Below, one piece after another: positions 12,972 to 23,665 of a DNA stretch of 64,000 bases; positions within the stretch are counted from its first letter, which is position 1; each line of letters begins with the position of its first letter. Below the pieces are notes generated by a model. The model worked only from the letters and a program-made list of their open reading frames with translations. It was not told the origin of the DNA and searched no databases. Both the position numbers and the translations under genes were made by a program. The stretch comes from Meconema thalassinum (Eukaryota; Arthropoda; Insecta; Orthoptera; Tettigoniidae): contig OX336389.2 of the NCBI GenBank assembly GCA_946902985.2, forward strand, positions 176,618,107 through 176,682,106, given 5' to 3'.

Positions 12972-13019
12972 ATATCCAGCTGTTCGCTTCCATCTTTGAT
13001 TTTTCGTTGCAAATAATCT

Positions 13020-13056
13020 TCTTCTTCTTCTTCTTCTTCTTCTTCTTCTTCTTCTT
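13020..13056 (-). repeat. (AAG)n tail of the LINE
   Basis: An uninterrupted (CTT)n run on the + strand, read as (AAG)n at the 3' end of the retrotransposon. It directly adjoins the target duplication. It also produces a spurious poly-arginine open frame (12864-13091, - strand). Confidence 0.85.
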
Positions 13057-13346
13057 GGTACGGTAGTGGGCATAGTAAACTCTTTACCCAATTGCTACTG
13101 TGCAGTGGTATGTATCTTTGGATAACCGTCGACTACCGATTGAAAGCGTAAGACCAGTGAGTAGCGGGGAATCGTAAACAAGAATATGACGCAACGCGGA
13201 GGGATACGTATGAGGAAAAACATAGGAATTAAAGACGAGGACACAAATGGTAACTCTTCACACCGAAGCAACCCACCTTGGTGACTCGCTACACATACAC
13301 ACACATGACCGGGCCACAAATATGGATATGGGAAAGGATTACCCTT

Positions 13347-14240
13347 TCAAATCTTGAAATTAATATTGTCGAAAAATGCCATTATGCTACTGACCAGTGG
13401 AATTGTAGGCTTATGTACCAATGTGGCCACATTTAAAGGAAGTGCATACCCTAAATCGTATAAAACTCTCAACATTAAAGCTCGTTGATGGTCGTATAGT
13501 GGACATTGAAATAGTATATGATTTAAGGAACCCTCCATTTGTAAACACGAACATAGAGGATTATCACGTCGTTTTATGCGGAATAAATACACCGGTGTTA
13601 ATGCATGGTTGAAACGTAGACGAATGATTGTAATGATATGTCGTCGTGTGTATTTCCCTCCATGAAACCATGGTTTGTTTACAATAGTCGGTTGTAACCC
13701 AAAATAGTGTTTGGCCTTAATTTTGGCGTAGCTAGTCCACGTGCCTTGCCATTCCTCCCGTATTGTCGAACTAATTATAGAACGCAGATCTGACATTGGT
13801 ATGGCGATGTTGTAAGTTTTTCCGTGTCCTTTTGCTGCATCTTTGGCAAGGTTATCCGCTAGTTCGTTTCCTTCAATGTGACAATGGCCGGGTACCCACA
13901 TGATACGGACTTCGAAACCCTCCGTGTGTAAATTGTACAATTGTTGCACTAATTGACATAAAAACCAGTTGTCAGCCTCTCTAACATTTTGAAGTGCTTG
14001 CACTACACTCATTGAATCGGTGCATATTAAAGCACGACGAATGGCATGTTTTGTTATATAAAAACACGTCTGACGTATGGCGAAAATTTCGGCTGTAAAT
14101 ATCGAGATGTCAGGGGGTAAAGTATACTGAAAGGAGATTTGTAAGTCCGGGGCACAGAAGGCTGCTCCCACACGCGCAGGGTTAACCATTTTAGAACCAT
14201 CTGTGTAAAAAGGATACAGGAGATCAAAGGACTCGTTATT
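13347..14240 (-). pseudogene. LINE ORF2, RNase H domain (frame-shifted)
   Basis: This frame encodes the C-terminal part of ORF2. All RNase H catalytic positions are visible: D in YTDGSK (near 14200), E in TAEIFAIRQ, D in CTDSMSVVQAL and D in GNELADNLAKDA, with the WVPGHCHIEGNE stretch typical of the family. A cysteine/histidine-rich C-terminus follows (CSCLQMEGSLNHILFQC). The frame differs from the RT frame, and the two overlap around 14054-14240, so a one-base shift separates RT from RNase H. It could be a mutation or a programmed shift; a single copy cannot tell. RNase H degrades the RNA template strand during reverse transcription. Confidence 0.8.
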
Positions 14241-17092
14241 TCCCGAAAAATACGGGGAATAATTACAGGATGGTGTTGAAACGTCTGGTAGACGTGGGGT
14301 AAGGAGTTCTGAAGAATAGGAGGTTGAAAGTGCGTTGCAGCATACGGAATAGTATATATCGGTAACCGCATGACTTTTAATATATTATGGCGGTATGGTT
14401 GAAGCATGGAATATGCGGTTAGTAACGCAGGACGAGAAACGGTGGGCAATAATCGACGCGTATAATATTCCTCTAATAGTTGTAATTTAGGGACGATAGG
14501 TGATGTTGTTATCATCATTTTTCGTAGCAGGTACATACATGCCAGATATCTACGCCGATGCTGAAGTGACATTTCTCCGGTTTCAACTAGCAGGGCTCCT
14601 GTGGGGGTTGATTGAAGCGCACCTATGATTATACGCAAAGCAGAAAACTGGATTCTATCTAACCGAAGGAGCCTAATGCTGGGCATGGAATCAAAAAAAA
14701 AGGAATTGTAATCCAGTACAGAACGGATGATGTTACGGTAAACCGTTAATAATGATTCTGGGTCCGCCCCCCAATTCCGTCTAGTGAGAGATTTTAGAAC
14801 ATTAATTTTACTGGCGAGATGACTCTGTAGGTATTGCGTATGTCTCTCCCATTGCAATTTCCTGTCAATATAAATCCCTAAATATTTGACACTTGTCACC
14901 ACCGGAATGTGACCTTGACGGTATAAAATAGGAGAAATGTCGTAAATTCGTTTGTGTGTAAAAATCATCGCAGCGTTTTTCCCTACGGATGTTTCAAATC
15001 CGTATTGATGTAACCAATCATGAGCATGAGATAAGGCGTGGTATATATCTCGTCGACATGAGGAAAACTCGTCTCGAGTGCAATATATTAGAATGTCATC
15101 CGCATATTGTAGAATGCGAGCGTGCGGTAATATGACTGTTTCTAAAGTACGGGTGTAAAGTAAGTATAAAAGCCCGCTTAGAACGTCGCCCTGGGGAACA
15201 CCATAAGAAGTATGTCGAGAATCAAAGACACCGACGGGGGAGTTTAACGTAATATGACGATAGCATAGCATATTGTGTATTAAGCACCTGAAGGGCAGGG
15301 GAAAATTTAGATCCCTTAGAAGTTGAATAAGAAGATATGGATCAACAGAATCATATGCATTTTTGAGGTCAAGGAACACAGCTACTGTGTGCATTTTCTT
15401 TCCTTTTGCTAGGAGTAAATCAGTCAGGAATATATTTAAGGGGTCGGATGTACCAAGATTTTTCCTAAATGCAAATTGGGTTTTTGGAAACAGGTTATAA
15501 TATTCTAGGCACCATTGAAGCCGCCGGAGAGGTATATGTTGGAAAATTTTTCGGAAACAAGATCCAAGTTGAATACCACGATAACTACTCGGTAATCGAG
15601 CATCTTTCATGGGTTTAAGAATCGGTACAGTTTGAAACACATTCCAATCCTCCGGGAAGGTCCCTGTGCATAAGATGGAATTATATAGTTGAATAATGAT
15701 ACTTTGAGCGTTTACTGGAAATCGAGCGATCATTTGATAAGTCACTCCATCAATCCCTGGGCTGGATGATTTTTTGTGCTGAAATGCGTGTCTGAATTCG
15801 CTACTTGTAATAGGCTGCGTTAAACTGGAAAAACGTTCCATGGAACCAGATGTACACGATGTAGGTAAGCGAACAACTATTTCTGGTGTCCAAGTATGAT
15901 ACAGGTCATGGTATCCCTGCACCGAAAGTTGAGGGGGAGATGAGATAGTACGATTATTAGCGAAATGTTTAATCGCCGTCCAAATACTGTTGAGGGACGT
16001 AGAACTGCATAATTGGGTAGTATATATTTTCCACGCTTCCCGTCTTTTATCATTAAATACACGTTGTATTTGCGCGGTGGGACTTTTGTATCGCAAATAA
16101 GATGTTGGAGAGCCATACTGTCGAAAAGCTTTTAAACTCGCCTTGCGCCGTCTTACCAGCTTTCCGCATTCTTGATCCCACCATGAGGGTAAGGCGCCCC
16201 GATTATTTGGAGGACCTGTCGTTGGAATTAAAGGGTGATATATATTAAGATAGGCGCGGATATTCTCTAATAAAAAGGCATAACTGTTACTGAGCCCCTG
16301 TGTATGCTGTGAAAGTCTATCCTCTAAAAATCGGGAGAACAACTCATAATCAAAAAATCGTAAATTTCGCTTAACCTTGAAGATGTTTTTTGGGATATGT
16401 CGGGTACGCGAGACATCATAGTCGATTATAATTGGATAATGATCGCTTTGATGCGTATCCTGCACGGTCTTCCATGTCATCTTATGAGATAAGTCTAAGG
16501 TAGTGACACTTAAATCCACCGCACTTTTGGGACTATTTGGTGGGGTAATGCGCGTGGGTGATCCATCATTTAAGAGATGTAGGTGTAAATCCTGAATAAC
16601 TGCAGCGATGTGACGTCCTTTTGGATTAATGCGACCACTGCCCCACAAGGCGTGATGTGCATTAAAATCCCCCACGGTAATATGTTTAGGAAATTGTTTT
16701 ATGAACCGGAAATATGCCTGCCATTGCCGACGGGAACCTTGTATACCCGGGGGACAATAAATATGACTTACATGTAAATCATGTACAAGGAATGTGTAAT
16801 GATGAGTGTGAGGAATATAGAACTGAGTAGGGAGAGAAGTGTATCGTAAGGTCTTTTTGAATAGCGTCATTATGCCACGATATCCTGGACCATCCTGACG
16901 TTCGACCAGGTAGTTGGGAATCGAGAATCTATACGAGGCACGAAGCCATGTTTCCTGTAGGAATATGATATCTGGGTCATACTCCTGTACAGGGGCGCAC
17001 CCAGACTTTTGGTTTGGAGGGGGCTTTCCTCAATAACATGATTTCAGCTATGGAAAGAGAATGTGTCCATTATTATTCTTGTATGTAAATAT

Positions 17093-17896
17093 TGTTACGG
17101 CTGTGAGTTTGTTTCATCGCTCGCCGCATGAGTCACAACTGCCCCAGGGCTGGGCTGCTCTGCCTCAGTGTATTGCGTGCGCCTTATGCAACATGACTAC
17201 TAGGACAAAGGGATGGTCCAGAATATTCGTGACTCAGCCAGAGAAGGAAACCTCGAGAAGCCGTGAACCCTGGATGGGTCTAGAAGCATTTATTGAGTCA
17301 CCGGCCTGCTATATAAGAGCGACCTGTCAAGCAGTTGTGGTTGTGTTTTTCGAGCTAGTGCGAGAGTTTATCCTGAGCGACAGAAGTGTGGTGACTTGCG
17401 AAACCCCTAGTGAAGCCGATTCTCTTGACAGCGAGGGAGTGAGAAGCATACAGGGGACTGCCTGTGTTTTGAGCGAGTGTGATTTCACTGAGCGACAGAC
17501 GTATTGTGGCGAAGTGCCGTACGAGTTACGAAATCCAGTGACATTGTTTCCCAGCTTGTGAACAGTGAAGCAGCGTGTAGCAAGTTATCGTAAGTAACTG
17601 TAGTTTGTGTACATGAGGAAGAGGTGCAGGTAGTTTCTGTCAAGGCCACCTGACTCATTAGGACGAATTAACTTCTGTGGTTTGTTGACAAGTGAAAGGG
17701 GGCAAGAGCTCTCCATAAGGAAGAGACTTGAGGAAACTGGAGTAAGGCTCTAATTGCTTGTATTTGCTGTTGAGTGGTGCACCTTTCTGGCCGCAATAAA
17801 TTTAATTATTTCATTTAAAGGAACAATCTGTGTTGTGCTTCAACCCACCGTAGTCCAGTTAACAAAAGTGCCACTGGAGGGGGGGAGCACGTAACA
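17093..17896 (+). repeat. 5' LTR of an LTR retrotransposon (solo side)
   Basis: It begins TGTTACGG and ends CGTAACA, giving the TG...CA form with an inverted 7-bp end. Inside are a TATA box (TATATAAG, 17310-17317) and a polyadenylation signal (AATAAA, 17795-17800), placed as expected for U3-R-U5. It is followed directly by a primer-binding-like sequence and gag. No matching 3' LTR is present in the window. Confidence 0.75.
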
Positions 17897-17898
17897 AC

Positions 17899-17914
17899 TG
17901 GTGTCAGAAGCGGG
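17899..17914 (+). other. Putative primer-binding site
   Basis: TGGTGTCAGAAGCGGG starts 2 nt after the LTR end, where LTR elements prime minus-strand synthesis with a host tRNA 3' end. I do not assign the tRNA species. Confidence 0.5.
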
Positions 17915-18005
17915 ATTACGAACTCAAACACAAGCACAACACCTGACGGTCCTGGTTTCAAAACCCGAGCAGGTCATTTTTTTATTTTAATTTTCCTGTG
18001 AGTGC

Positions 18006-20219
18006 ATGCCCTTTACAAGACAAACATCTAAAATGGAAGCGCAATTTGCAGCATTGCTAGAAAAGTTAAGTGGCATGGAAGCCAAGATGGAAGACGGCCA
18101 GAAGAAGATGGAGGACGGCCAGAAGAAGATGGAGGACGGCCAGAAGAAATTTGCCAAGGACCTGAAGGATGACCTGAAGAAGCTGGAAGACGGCCAGAAG
18201 AAGATGGAGGACGGCCAGAAGAAGTTAGCCGAGGACCTAACTGCCAAACTAGAAAACGGCCAGAAGAAGATGGAAGACGGTCAAAATAAGCAAGCGGATG
18301 ATCTGAGGAGGATAGAGGACGGCCAGAAGAAGATGGAAGACGGTCAGAATAAGTTGACACAGGACCTGAAGAAATTAGAACTGGGTCTGCGTGAGGAAGT
18401 CACGGCAGTAGAAAAGAAGTTCGACGCCTTACAAGTGGAAGTTGCCGAGCTGCGCCAACGCCCGCTGAAGGGGGTGGAGGAGAAATTCAACGCCTTACAA
18501 AAGGAAGTTGCCGAGCTGCGCCAACGCCCACTGACGGGGGTGGAAGAGAAATTCAACGCTCTACAAGAGGAAGTTGCCGAGCTGCGCCAACGCCCGCCCA
18601 CCGTTACACCGGGAATATCAGGAACGGGATATAGCAGAGTGACGCCCCCTACCTTCGACGGAACGGTCCCGTGGAGCACCTACTTACGTCAGTTCGAGGC
18701 AGCCTGTTCAATAAACAACTGGAACAGCACGGAAAAGGCTACAGCTCTCATTGTAGCGCTGAGAGGGGACGCCCTTAACGTCCTTCAGGCCATCCCGACT
18801 GGATCCCAGGACTACGCTTCACTAATCGCCCATATGGTGTCCCGATATGGAGATAGCCATCTTCAGCAGACCTACCAGATGCAGCTCCGGACCCGGGTAC
18901 AGAAGAACGCGGAAACCCTGCAGGAGTTCGGGATGGACATCGCACGCCACGTAAGGCTCGCCTATCCAACAGCGCCGGCCGACTTTCTGGAACAAATTGC
19001 GACGCAGACCTTCACCGACGGACTACGGGACTCGGACACTCAACAGGCGCTGCGACTCGCGCGCAATAAGACTGTGGCAGATGCGCTGAGCCACGCACTT
19101 GAGTTCGAGATGGCAAAACAGGCATCTAGAATGCGCGCGCGGGTGCGTCAGGTGGACATCGACGAACCATCCAAAGCCGACAAGACCAAGCCCCAGGTCG
19201 ATGAACTGATGGAGGCGCTAGGCCGGTTCTTCAAGGGTTGCAGTACCACCAACAAAAACGTAGCCGAAGGACATCCGGAGAGGCGACCCGGAAGAGGACT
19301 ACCGACCTGCTGGACCTGACGTAAGAGAGGCCACCTGAGCAAGGACTGCGGTGACCAGCGCCGCCAAGGGTTTCCGTCGGGACAGTCAGTCGTAGGGAAA
19401 CCGCGCGGCCCAGGAAAGCTAGTATCAGCCAGCCTTGGGGGGCAAAGGTTTGCTTGTGACAGTCGTCAAGCCCCGGCAGTCCAAGTTCGTGTGACTCAGT
19501 TGAGGAGGGATAATAGCAGTCTGATGGTCGACGGAGTCGTCAACGGAGAGAGCTGGCCCATGCTAATCGACACAGGAGCATCGAGGACCATCGTCAGTCC
19601 CACCGTGATCCCAAAGTGGAGAGTGCCACCCTCACAAAGGAACCTCCAACTAATAACCGCGACCGGAGAGACCGCACCGGTACATGGCGAAGCATCACTG
19701 GAGTTCGTCATTGGTCGACGGGCGATAAAGCATCCAGTGCTTGTGGCTGACGTATCAAATGAAGTGATCATCGGACTGGACTTCATGGACCAGAACAACA
19801 TCATCTTGGATCTGAGTACCAACACTCTGCACTTCGGAGGTGAGGAACTTGCTTTGCAACCAGCACACGAGACCGTCACCCCACGACGAGTAAGGCTGAG
19901 AGAGGACGTCATCGTTCCCACCAGGACGGAGATCAGCGCCGCCGTAATTGTCGACGGAACTGCTGAGGGAGTGGCGGCTGTCATCGAGCCAAAATATGAG
20001 GACATCCAGACAAAAGGATTGTTAGTTGCCAAGACCCTCATCAACACGACGTCTCGGCCGTACGTCCGCCTGTCCAACCTGAACGACTACGACATTACGG
20101 TTCACCGGGACACCAACCTAGGAGTCTGCGAGCCTGTTACCTGGATTGCCCGCATCACAGATACGACGGACGGACACCTGCAGACGGACGGTTTGGAAGG
20201 TTTCTTTATGTTTATGTGA
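18006..20219 (+). pseudogene. Gag-protease of an LTR retrotransposon, truncated
   Basis: One frame from ATG 18006 encodes a long coiled-coil region with repeated seven-residue MEDGQKK units (residues about 25-120), three EVAELRQRP repeats, and a capsid-like domain (FDGTVPWSTYLRQFEA). A zinc knuckle follows, whose second cysteine codon is TGA (19317-19319). The same frame continues past the stop into a retropepsin-like protease with LIDTGAS and IIGLDF. Reverse transcriptase, RNase H and integrase are absent; the frame ends at 20219 next to hAT sequence. Gag would form the particle and the protease would cleave it. The element cannot be autonomous. It is probably Gypsy-like; chromoviral or mag type is undecided. 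Confidence 0.8.
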
Positions 20220-20384
20220 TGCAATGTTTTTAAAGTGTTCCCAGGTTTTTAGGGGGGGCTTAAGCCCCCAAAGCCCCCCCCCTGGGTGCGCCCCTGCTCC
20301 TGTATTAACAGTAATAATTCATGCTTCTTATTTAAAATACTCCGGCAATTCCACTGGAGTAGTAACATGTAGCACTTATCGAAA

Positions 20385-21779
20385 TTAGGCCACTGTAGGG
20401 CTACTACTTACTAGGGTATTATTTTTTGTGGTAGGAGGATTGGGAAGTAACGGAACTATTTTGTCTAATAATTGTTTCACATAAAAGCTCCATTGAGCAT
20501 TGTGCCCTAATAATTCTTGTAGTTTCAGGAAATCTTCAATGATGTCATGGGACGGGTCTCGTGAAGTGCCGGGTGTTTGAGAACACTGTTTTTTCGAAAT
20601 TTCCTCACCCATTGTGGCGGGTTGCATAGCTACCCCTACACTACTTCCAGATGGTTGCTTCAGGATCTCGAGATAGGCCCGTCGGTCGTATCCTATGGGA
20701 TTCACCACTTTCGGCTTTGGGGACACTAGTTCTGTATATTTTCGTTTTCTCGGCGGGTCCTCTCGACGCGTATTATGAGACTGTTCTAAGGTTGGAAATT
20801 GCTGTGGGAGTGTAAGAGGATTAAACGGTACATTGTAGTTAGCCGTAATAACTTCGTGGTACGATTTATTTTCGGTACACATTTGACGTTTTATGGACTT
20901 TTGTTTCTCCAATTCGGGGCAGCGTGCGGCGCCTGCCGGATGATTATCACCACAATTAGCACATTTAAACAGGGTCTCCTTACATGTTTCCGTGGAGTGA
21001 CCTTGCGCACAGTTACCGCAAATTGGGGCGCGAGCCCGGCAGTGTAGTTTTACATGCCCGAATCGTTGACAGTTCAAACATCTAATGGGGGAAAATATGA
21101 ATAATGTTACCTCTAAGAGCACATTAAAAATAGATACATAATCAGGTAGTCTTTGTGTTTTAAAGAAAATTTTCACTGTTCCTGTAGGAAGGGATTCTAA
21201 CTTGTCGTTGATCATCTTTTTCCGGAAAAAACGCTGGACTCTCACAATTGGGACAGGCGACTCAATATATTTTAGGATTTCATCGTGCGTTAAGGATGTG
21301 TCCACGCCCCTAATTAGCCCAACACGTTGGACGTTAGCGGACGGGACAAATGCAACCAGGTGCTTTGCTGGCAATAAGGGATTTTGTAAGAAGGAGTTAG
21401 CTTCCACGGCCTTGTTAAATTGTACCTGAACACGATTGCGGCCTTTGCGTTGAATATTCTTTATACCTACGATCTTATTTTCGAAAAAGAGCTTTCCTAA
21501 TGCCATCGGATGTAAATTGCCAATATGTTGATCACCTTCACCTTGCACAAACACCGTGTACGGTCCTGTGTGATGTTCGTAATATCGATTGTCATTTGAC
21601 AATGGCTGTCGTTTAGCAAGAATTGGAGATGTTTCAGCAGTGGAAGTTGATGGAGTTGATGCTACCTCAGCCTCCGACACTACAAGCATACTTTCAACAG
21701 ACGCTACACCCTCGTATTCCACTTGTTCAAATTCGTCCGGTGGTCGCCCCATCTGACTACCATCACTTTCGGACGACAT
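20385..21779 (-). CDS. LINE ORF1, Gag-like RNA-binding protein
   Basis: An intact 464-residue frame. The N-terminal quarter is acidic and Ser/Thr-rich. The middle (residues about 70-215) looks like the RRM-like domain of I/Jockey ORF1 proteins (YTVFVQG, then RVQVQFNKAVEAN). Three CCHC-type zinc knuckles follow around residues 225-285: CLNCQRFGHVKLHC, CGNCAQGHSTETC and CANCGDNHPAGAARC. ORF1 proteins of this type bind the element RNA and form the RNP used for target-primed reverse transcription. ORF2 starts 17 nt downstream, so the two are translated from one transcript. This is the only apparently undamaged coding frame of any element in the window. Confidence 0.85.
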   Translation of the reverse strand: MSSESDGSQMGRPPDEFEQVEYEGVASVESMLVVSEAEVASTPSTSTAETSPILAKRQPLSNDNRYYEHHTGPYTVFVQGEGDQHIGNLHPMALGKLFFENKIVGIKNIQRKGRNRVQVQFNKAVEANSFLQNPLLPAKHLVAFVPSANVQRVGLIRGVDTSLTHDEILKYIESPVPIVRVQRFFRKKMINDKLESLPTGTVKIFFKTQRLPDYVSIFNVLLEVTLFIFSPIRCLNCQRFGHVKLHCRARAPICGNCAQGHSTETCKETLFKCANCGDNHPAGAARCPELEKQKSIKRQMCTENKSYHEVITANYNVPFNPLTLPQQFPTLEQSHNTRREDPPRKRKYTELVSPKPKVVNPIGYDRRAYLEILKQPSGSSVGVAMQPATMGEEISKKQCSQTPGTSRDPSHDIIEDFLKLQELLGHNAQWSFYVKQLLDKIVPLLPNPPTTKNNTLVSSSPTVA

Positions 21780-21970
21780 GTCGAATAGTTATCCCCTATT
21801 AAGGCGGGGGTACTAACCTGATTAAACACTAACGGGACCTAACACACTAAACAAATAACAGGTCACAAACCCGAAGTCCACACAACACTCAAAGCACGCA
21901 CCCTACACCCGATACCACTCACTGCACAGATGCACACCGTATGGAGGTTGGGATACGAATGAAATAATCT

Positions 21971-23542
21971 AACCATGGACTAGAAAACGGCTAACAAGTC
22001 CTCGGAACATGCCTTTACGGTGGATGGTTCAGCGGTAAGACCTACGTCACAACATGAATGCGATTTGGCGTTACAGAATACCAATTCGACTGCTAACCAG
22101 TCTTTACGGGTCCTAAAGACTTGTTATAGCTTAACCATTTCTTACAGAATCGGGCCGTTGGTATTGGCAACTCAAACTAACACTTGGGGCGCTGCGGTCG
22201 GTCTGAATAAGTAGGGTTTAAAATACTCAATAACACGCGTTTGATATGGAACACTTTTTATTTTTCGGTTATAATCAGTAAATATTGGCTCTAAAGTAAT
22301 GACAGTGTTATTTTAATTGTATATATGTATAACTGTGCGATACACGTGATCTAATTTGTGTGTTCCACTGGATTTTTTGGTGTCATTTGCATATTATCAA
22401 GCATCAGTTTTTATGGGTGATGTAGATCAGCTGATTCAAATTTACACAGGGCTACACTTTGGACATTATTTCGGTACTATTATGCGCAATATAATGTAAA
22501 TGTCGATCCTGAGTCAACGCCGAGGACATTCAAATAGAGAAATACGGTACATAAACAAATAAATAACACACCGAAGCTTTGCTACTTTTATCATTCCGAG
22601 ACTAGCATCCACGCAAACCAGACGCCACTGTTCCAAGCTCCGACTTATATCGTGAATTGATGTCAAACTGATGATCAGCCAGCCTTTCCGCCAAGCCTAC
22701 ACCTCGTAATCGCTAAGTTCTTCGATATTCGAGCTATTCCACTGCGAGTCATATAGGCCTAATTTGCCTCCCCGTGGGCACTGTAGAATGAGTGATTCCG
22801 CTACCATTCAAATATTCAACACCAAAACCACCTTTTAACCATCCAAATCAAGCAATTCCTGTCGCCCCCCGAGTTTTAATACAAGTTAAACTCATCCCTT
22901 CTCCCTACCAAGCAGCCAATAATTAATTATTTAATTAATTATTCAAGTAACTTCAACCTTACCAGCGCGCCCATCGTAACAGCTGTTTTTAAACTGAATA
23001 ACCTTCGCTGGTTTTACGTCGCAGGTCTTCTGTCTGTCTACCTCGACAAGTGTTAGATCCTTCCCGGGGTGGAAAGGTATTATTATTATTAGGTATTAGG
23101 TATTATTAGGTATCATCACATTTCGGCTATTGCTATTTGCATCTTTTGGAAAGTGATGAAAACGAATGTCCGCAGCCCTCTTATACATCGACTTACAGCC
23201 GTAAACTGAGCAATACACTTTGCTTTTACTCATTTTTCACTCTATCCACGAGTAAAACTTATTACTTATGTATAAAGACACGAACAATTTACCACGATCT
23301 GTTTACCAATACAAGAAACCATATACAAACAGTCACCACGTGACAAATGTACCCTACTTGGTAAGTTTCTTATTTTTACCGCTAGATGTCATATCAGATA
23401 GCTGGAGTTGCCAATAGCGGTACATAGCCTCAGGCGGTGCTCTCTCCCGGAAATTCTATAACCAAAAGTGACGAATCTCTTATAGTTTAGATGATCCTTG
23501 GTCACTCTTACATGAACCTTTCGCCAGTGCGGTACTTTCAAT
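21971..23542 (+). other. Upstream region of ALT
   Basis: No coding content recognised. It contains an AT palindrome (AATTAATTATTTAATTAATT, 22921-22940) and a short TATTATTAGG-type repeat at 23080-23113. The ALT promoter and 5'UTR should lie in its last few hundred bases, but I see no decisive promoter motif. An in-frame TGA at 23513-23515 precedes the ALT start codon. Confidence 0.45.
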
Positions 23543-23665
23543 ATGGATGTGAGTGAAAAGTGTTTGACGGTGGAGACCTTAAATCCTCACATCAGAATGA
23601 TGGAATATGAGGTTCGAGGCCCGCTTGGCATTAGAGCTTCCGAAATAGAAGCAGAACTGAAAAAG
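23543..23665 (+). CDS. GPT: Alanine aminotransferase, exon 1
   Basis: Forty-one codons from ATG 23543 to AAG 23665, then a GTAAAA donor. The encoded residues (LTVETLNPHIRMMEYEVRGP, then LGIRASEIEAELKK) match the conserved N-terminus of alanine aminotransferase (LTLDTMNP..., YAVRGP). The next expected residues, GVSKPF, are exon 2 in phase 0, so no exon is missing between. An in-frame stop 28 nt upstream supports this start. No mitochondrial presequence is encoded here, which suggests a cytosolic form unless alternative first exons exist. The enzyme interconverts alanine and 2-oxoglutarate with pyruvate and glutamate using PLP. Confidence 0.9.

Larger units (their letters stand above)
16990..20296 (+). 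mobile_element. hAT-type transposon carrying LTR-element sequence
   Basis: Perfect 15-bp terminal inverted repeats: CAGGGGCGCACCCAG at 16990-17004 and its complement at 20282-20296. An 8-bp target duplication, CTCCTGTA, flanks them (16982-16989 and 20297-20304). The 8-bp duplication and CAGGG start are hallmarks of hAT elements. No hAT transposase is present. Instead the interior is an LTR (17093-17896), a primer-binding-like site and a gag-protease frame. Only about 100 bp on the left and under 100 bp on the right look like the original hAT sequence, so the hAT part is MITE-like. Confidence 0.85.
14054..20368 (-). pseudogene. LINE ORF2, endonuclease and reverse transcriptase
   Basis: ORF2 starts at ATG 20368, 17 nt after the ORF1 stop, and encodes 24 codons before the hAT insertion. 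It resumes at 16981 and stays open to 14054, giving about 999 residues in this frame. The N-terminus is an AP-endonuclease: WNCRS (Asn), LQETW (Glu), GDFNAHHALWG and SDHYPII (His). RT follows, with the YRGIQLGS region, AVFLDLKNAYDSV, GVPQGDVLSG and YADD (LQYADDILIY). Together these nick the target DNA and copy the element RNA onto it. Removing the hAT element and one 8-bp duplication leaves the frame continuous, so the insertion alone disrupted this part of the gene. A separate frame shift disconnects RNase H. Confidence 0.85.
13020..21961 (-). mobile_element. Full-length non-LTR retrotransposon (I-like)
   Basis: The element is bounded by a 9-bp duplication AAATAATCT (13011-13019 and 21962-21970). 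Read on the - strand it has a 5'UTR (21961-21780), ORF1 with three zinc knuckles, ORF2 with endonuclease, RT and RNase H, a 3'UTR (13346-13057) and an (AAG)n tail at 13056-13020. The presence of RNase H points to the I superfamily rather than typical Jockey or RTE elements, but the clade is inferred by architecture only. A hAT element is inserted in ORF2. Without it the LINE is about 5.6 kb. Confidence 0.85.

Noticed and set aside
12864..13091. Poly-arginine protein on the - strand
   Set aside because: It is the translation of the (AAG)n tail of the LINE in another frame.
18028..18360. Ser/Pro/Gly-rich frames on the - strand opposite gag
   Set aside because: Antisense shadow of the repetitive MEDGQKK coding region.
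17093..20219. Complete, active LTR retrotransposon
   Set aside because: Reverse transcriptase, RNase H, integrase and the 3' LTR are all missing, and gag carries a stop.
20799..21429. Open frames on the + strand
   Set aside because: Shadows of the LINE ORF1, which has three clear zinc knuckles on the other strand.
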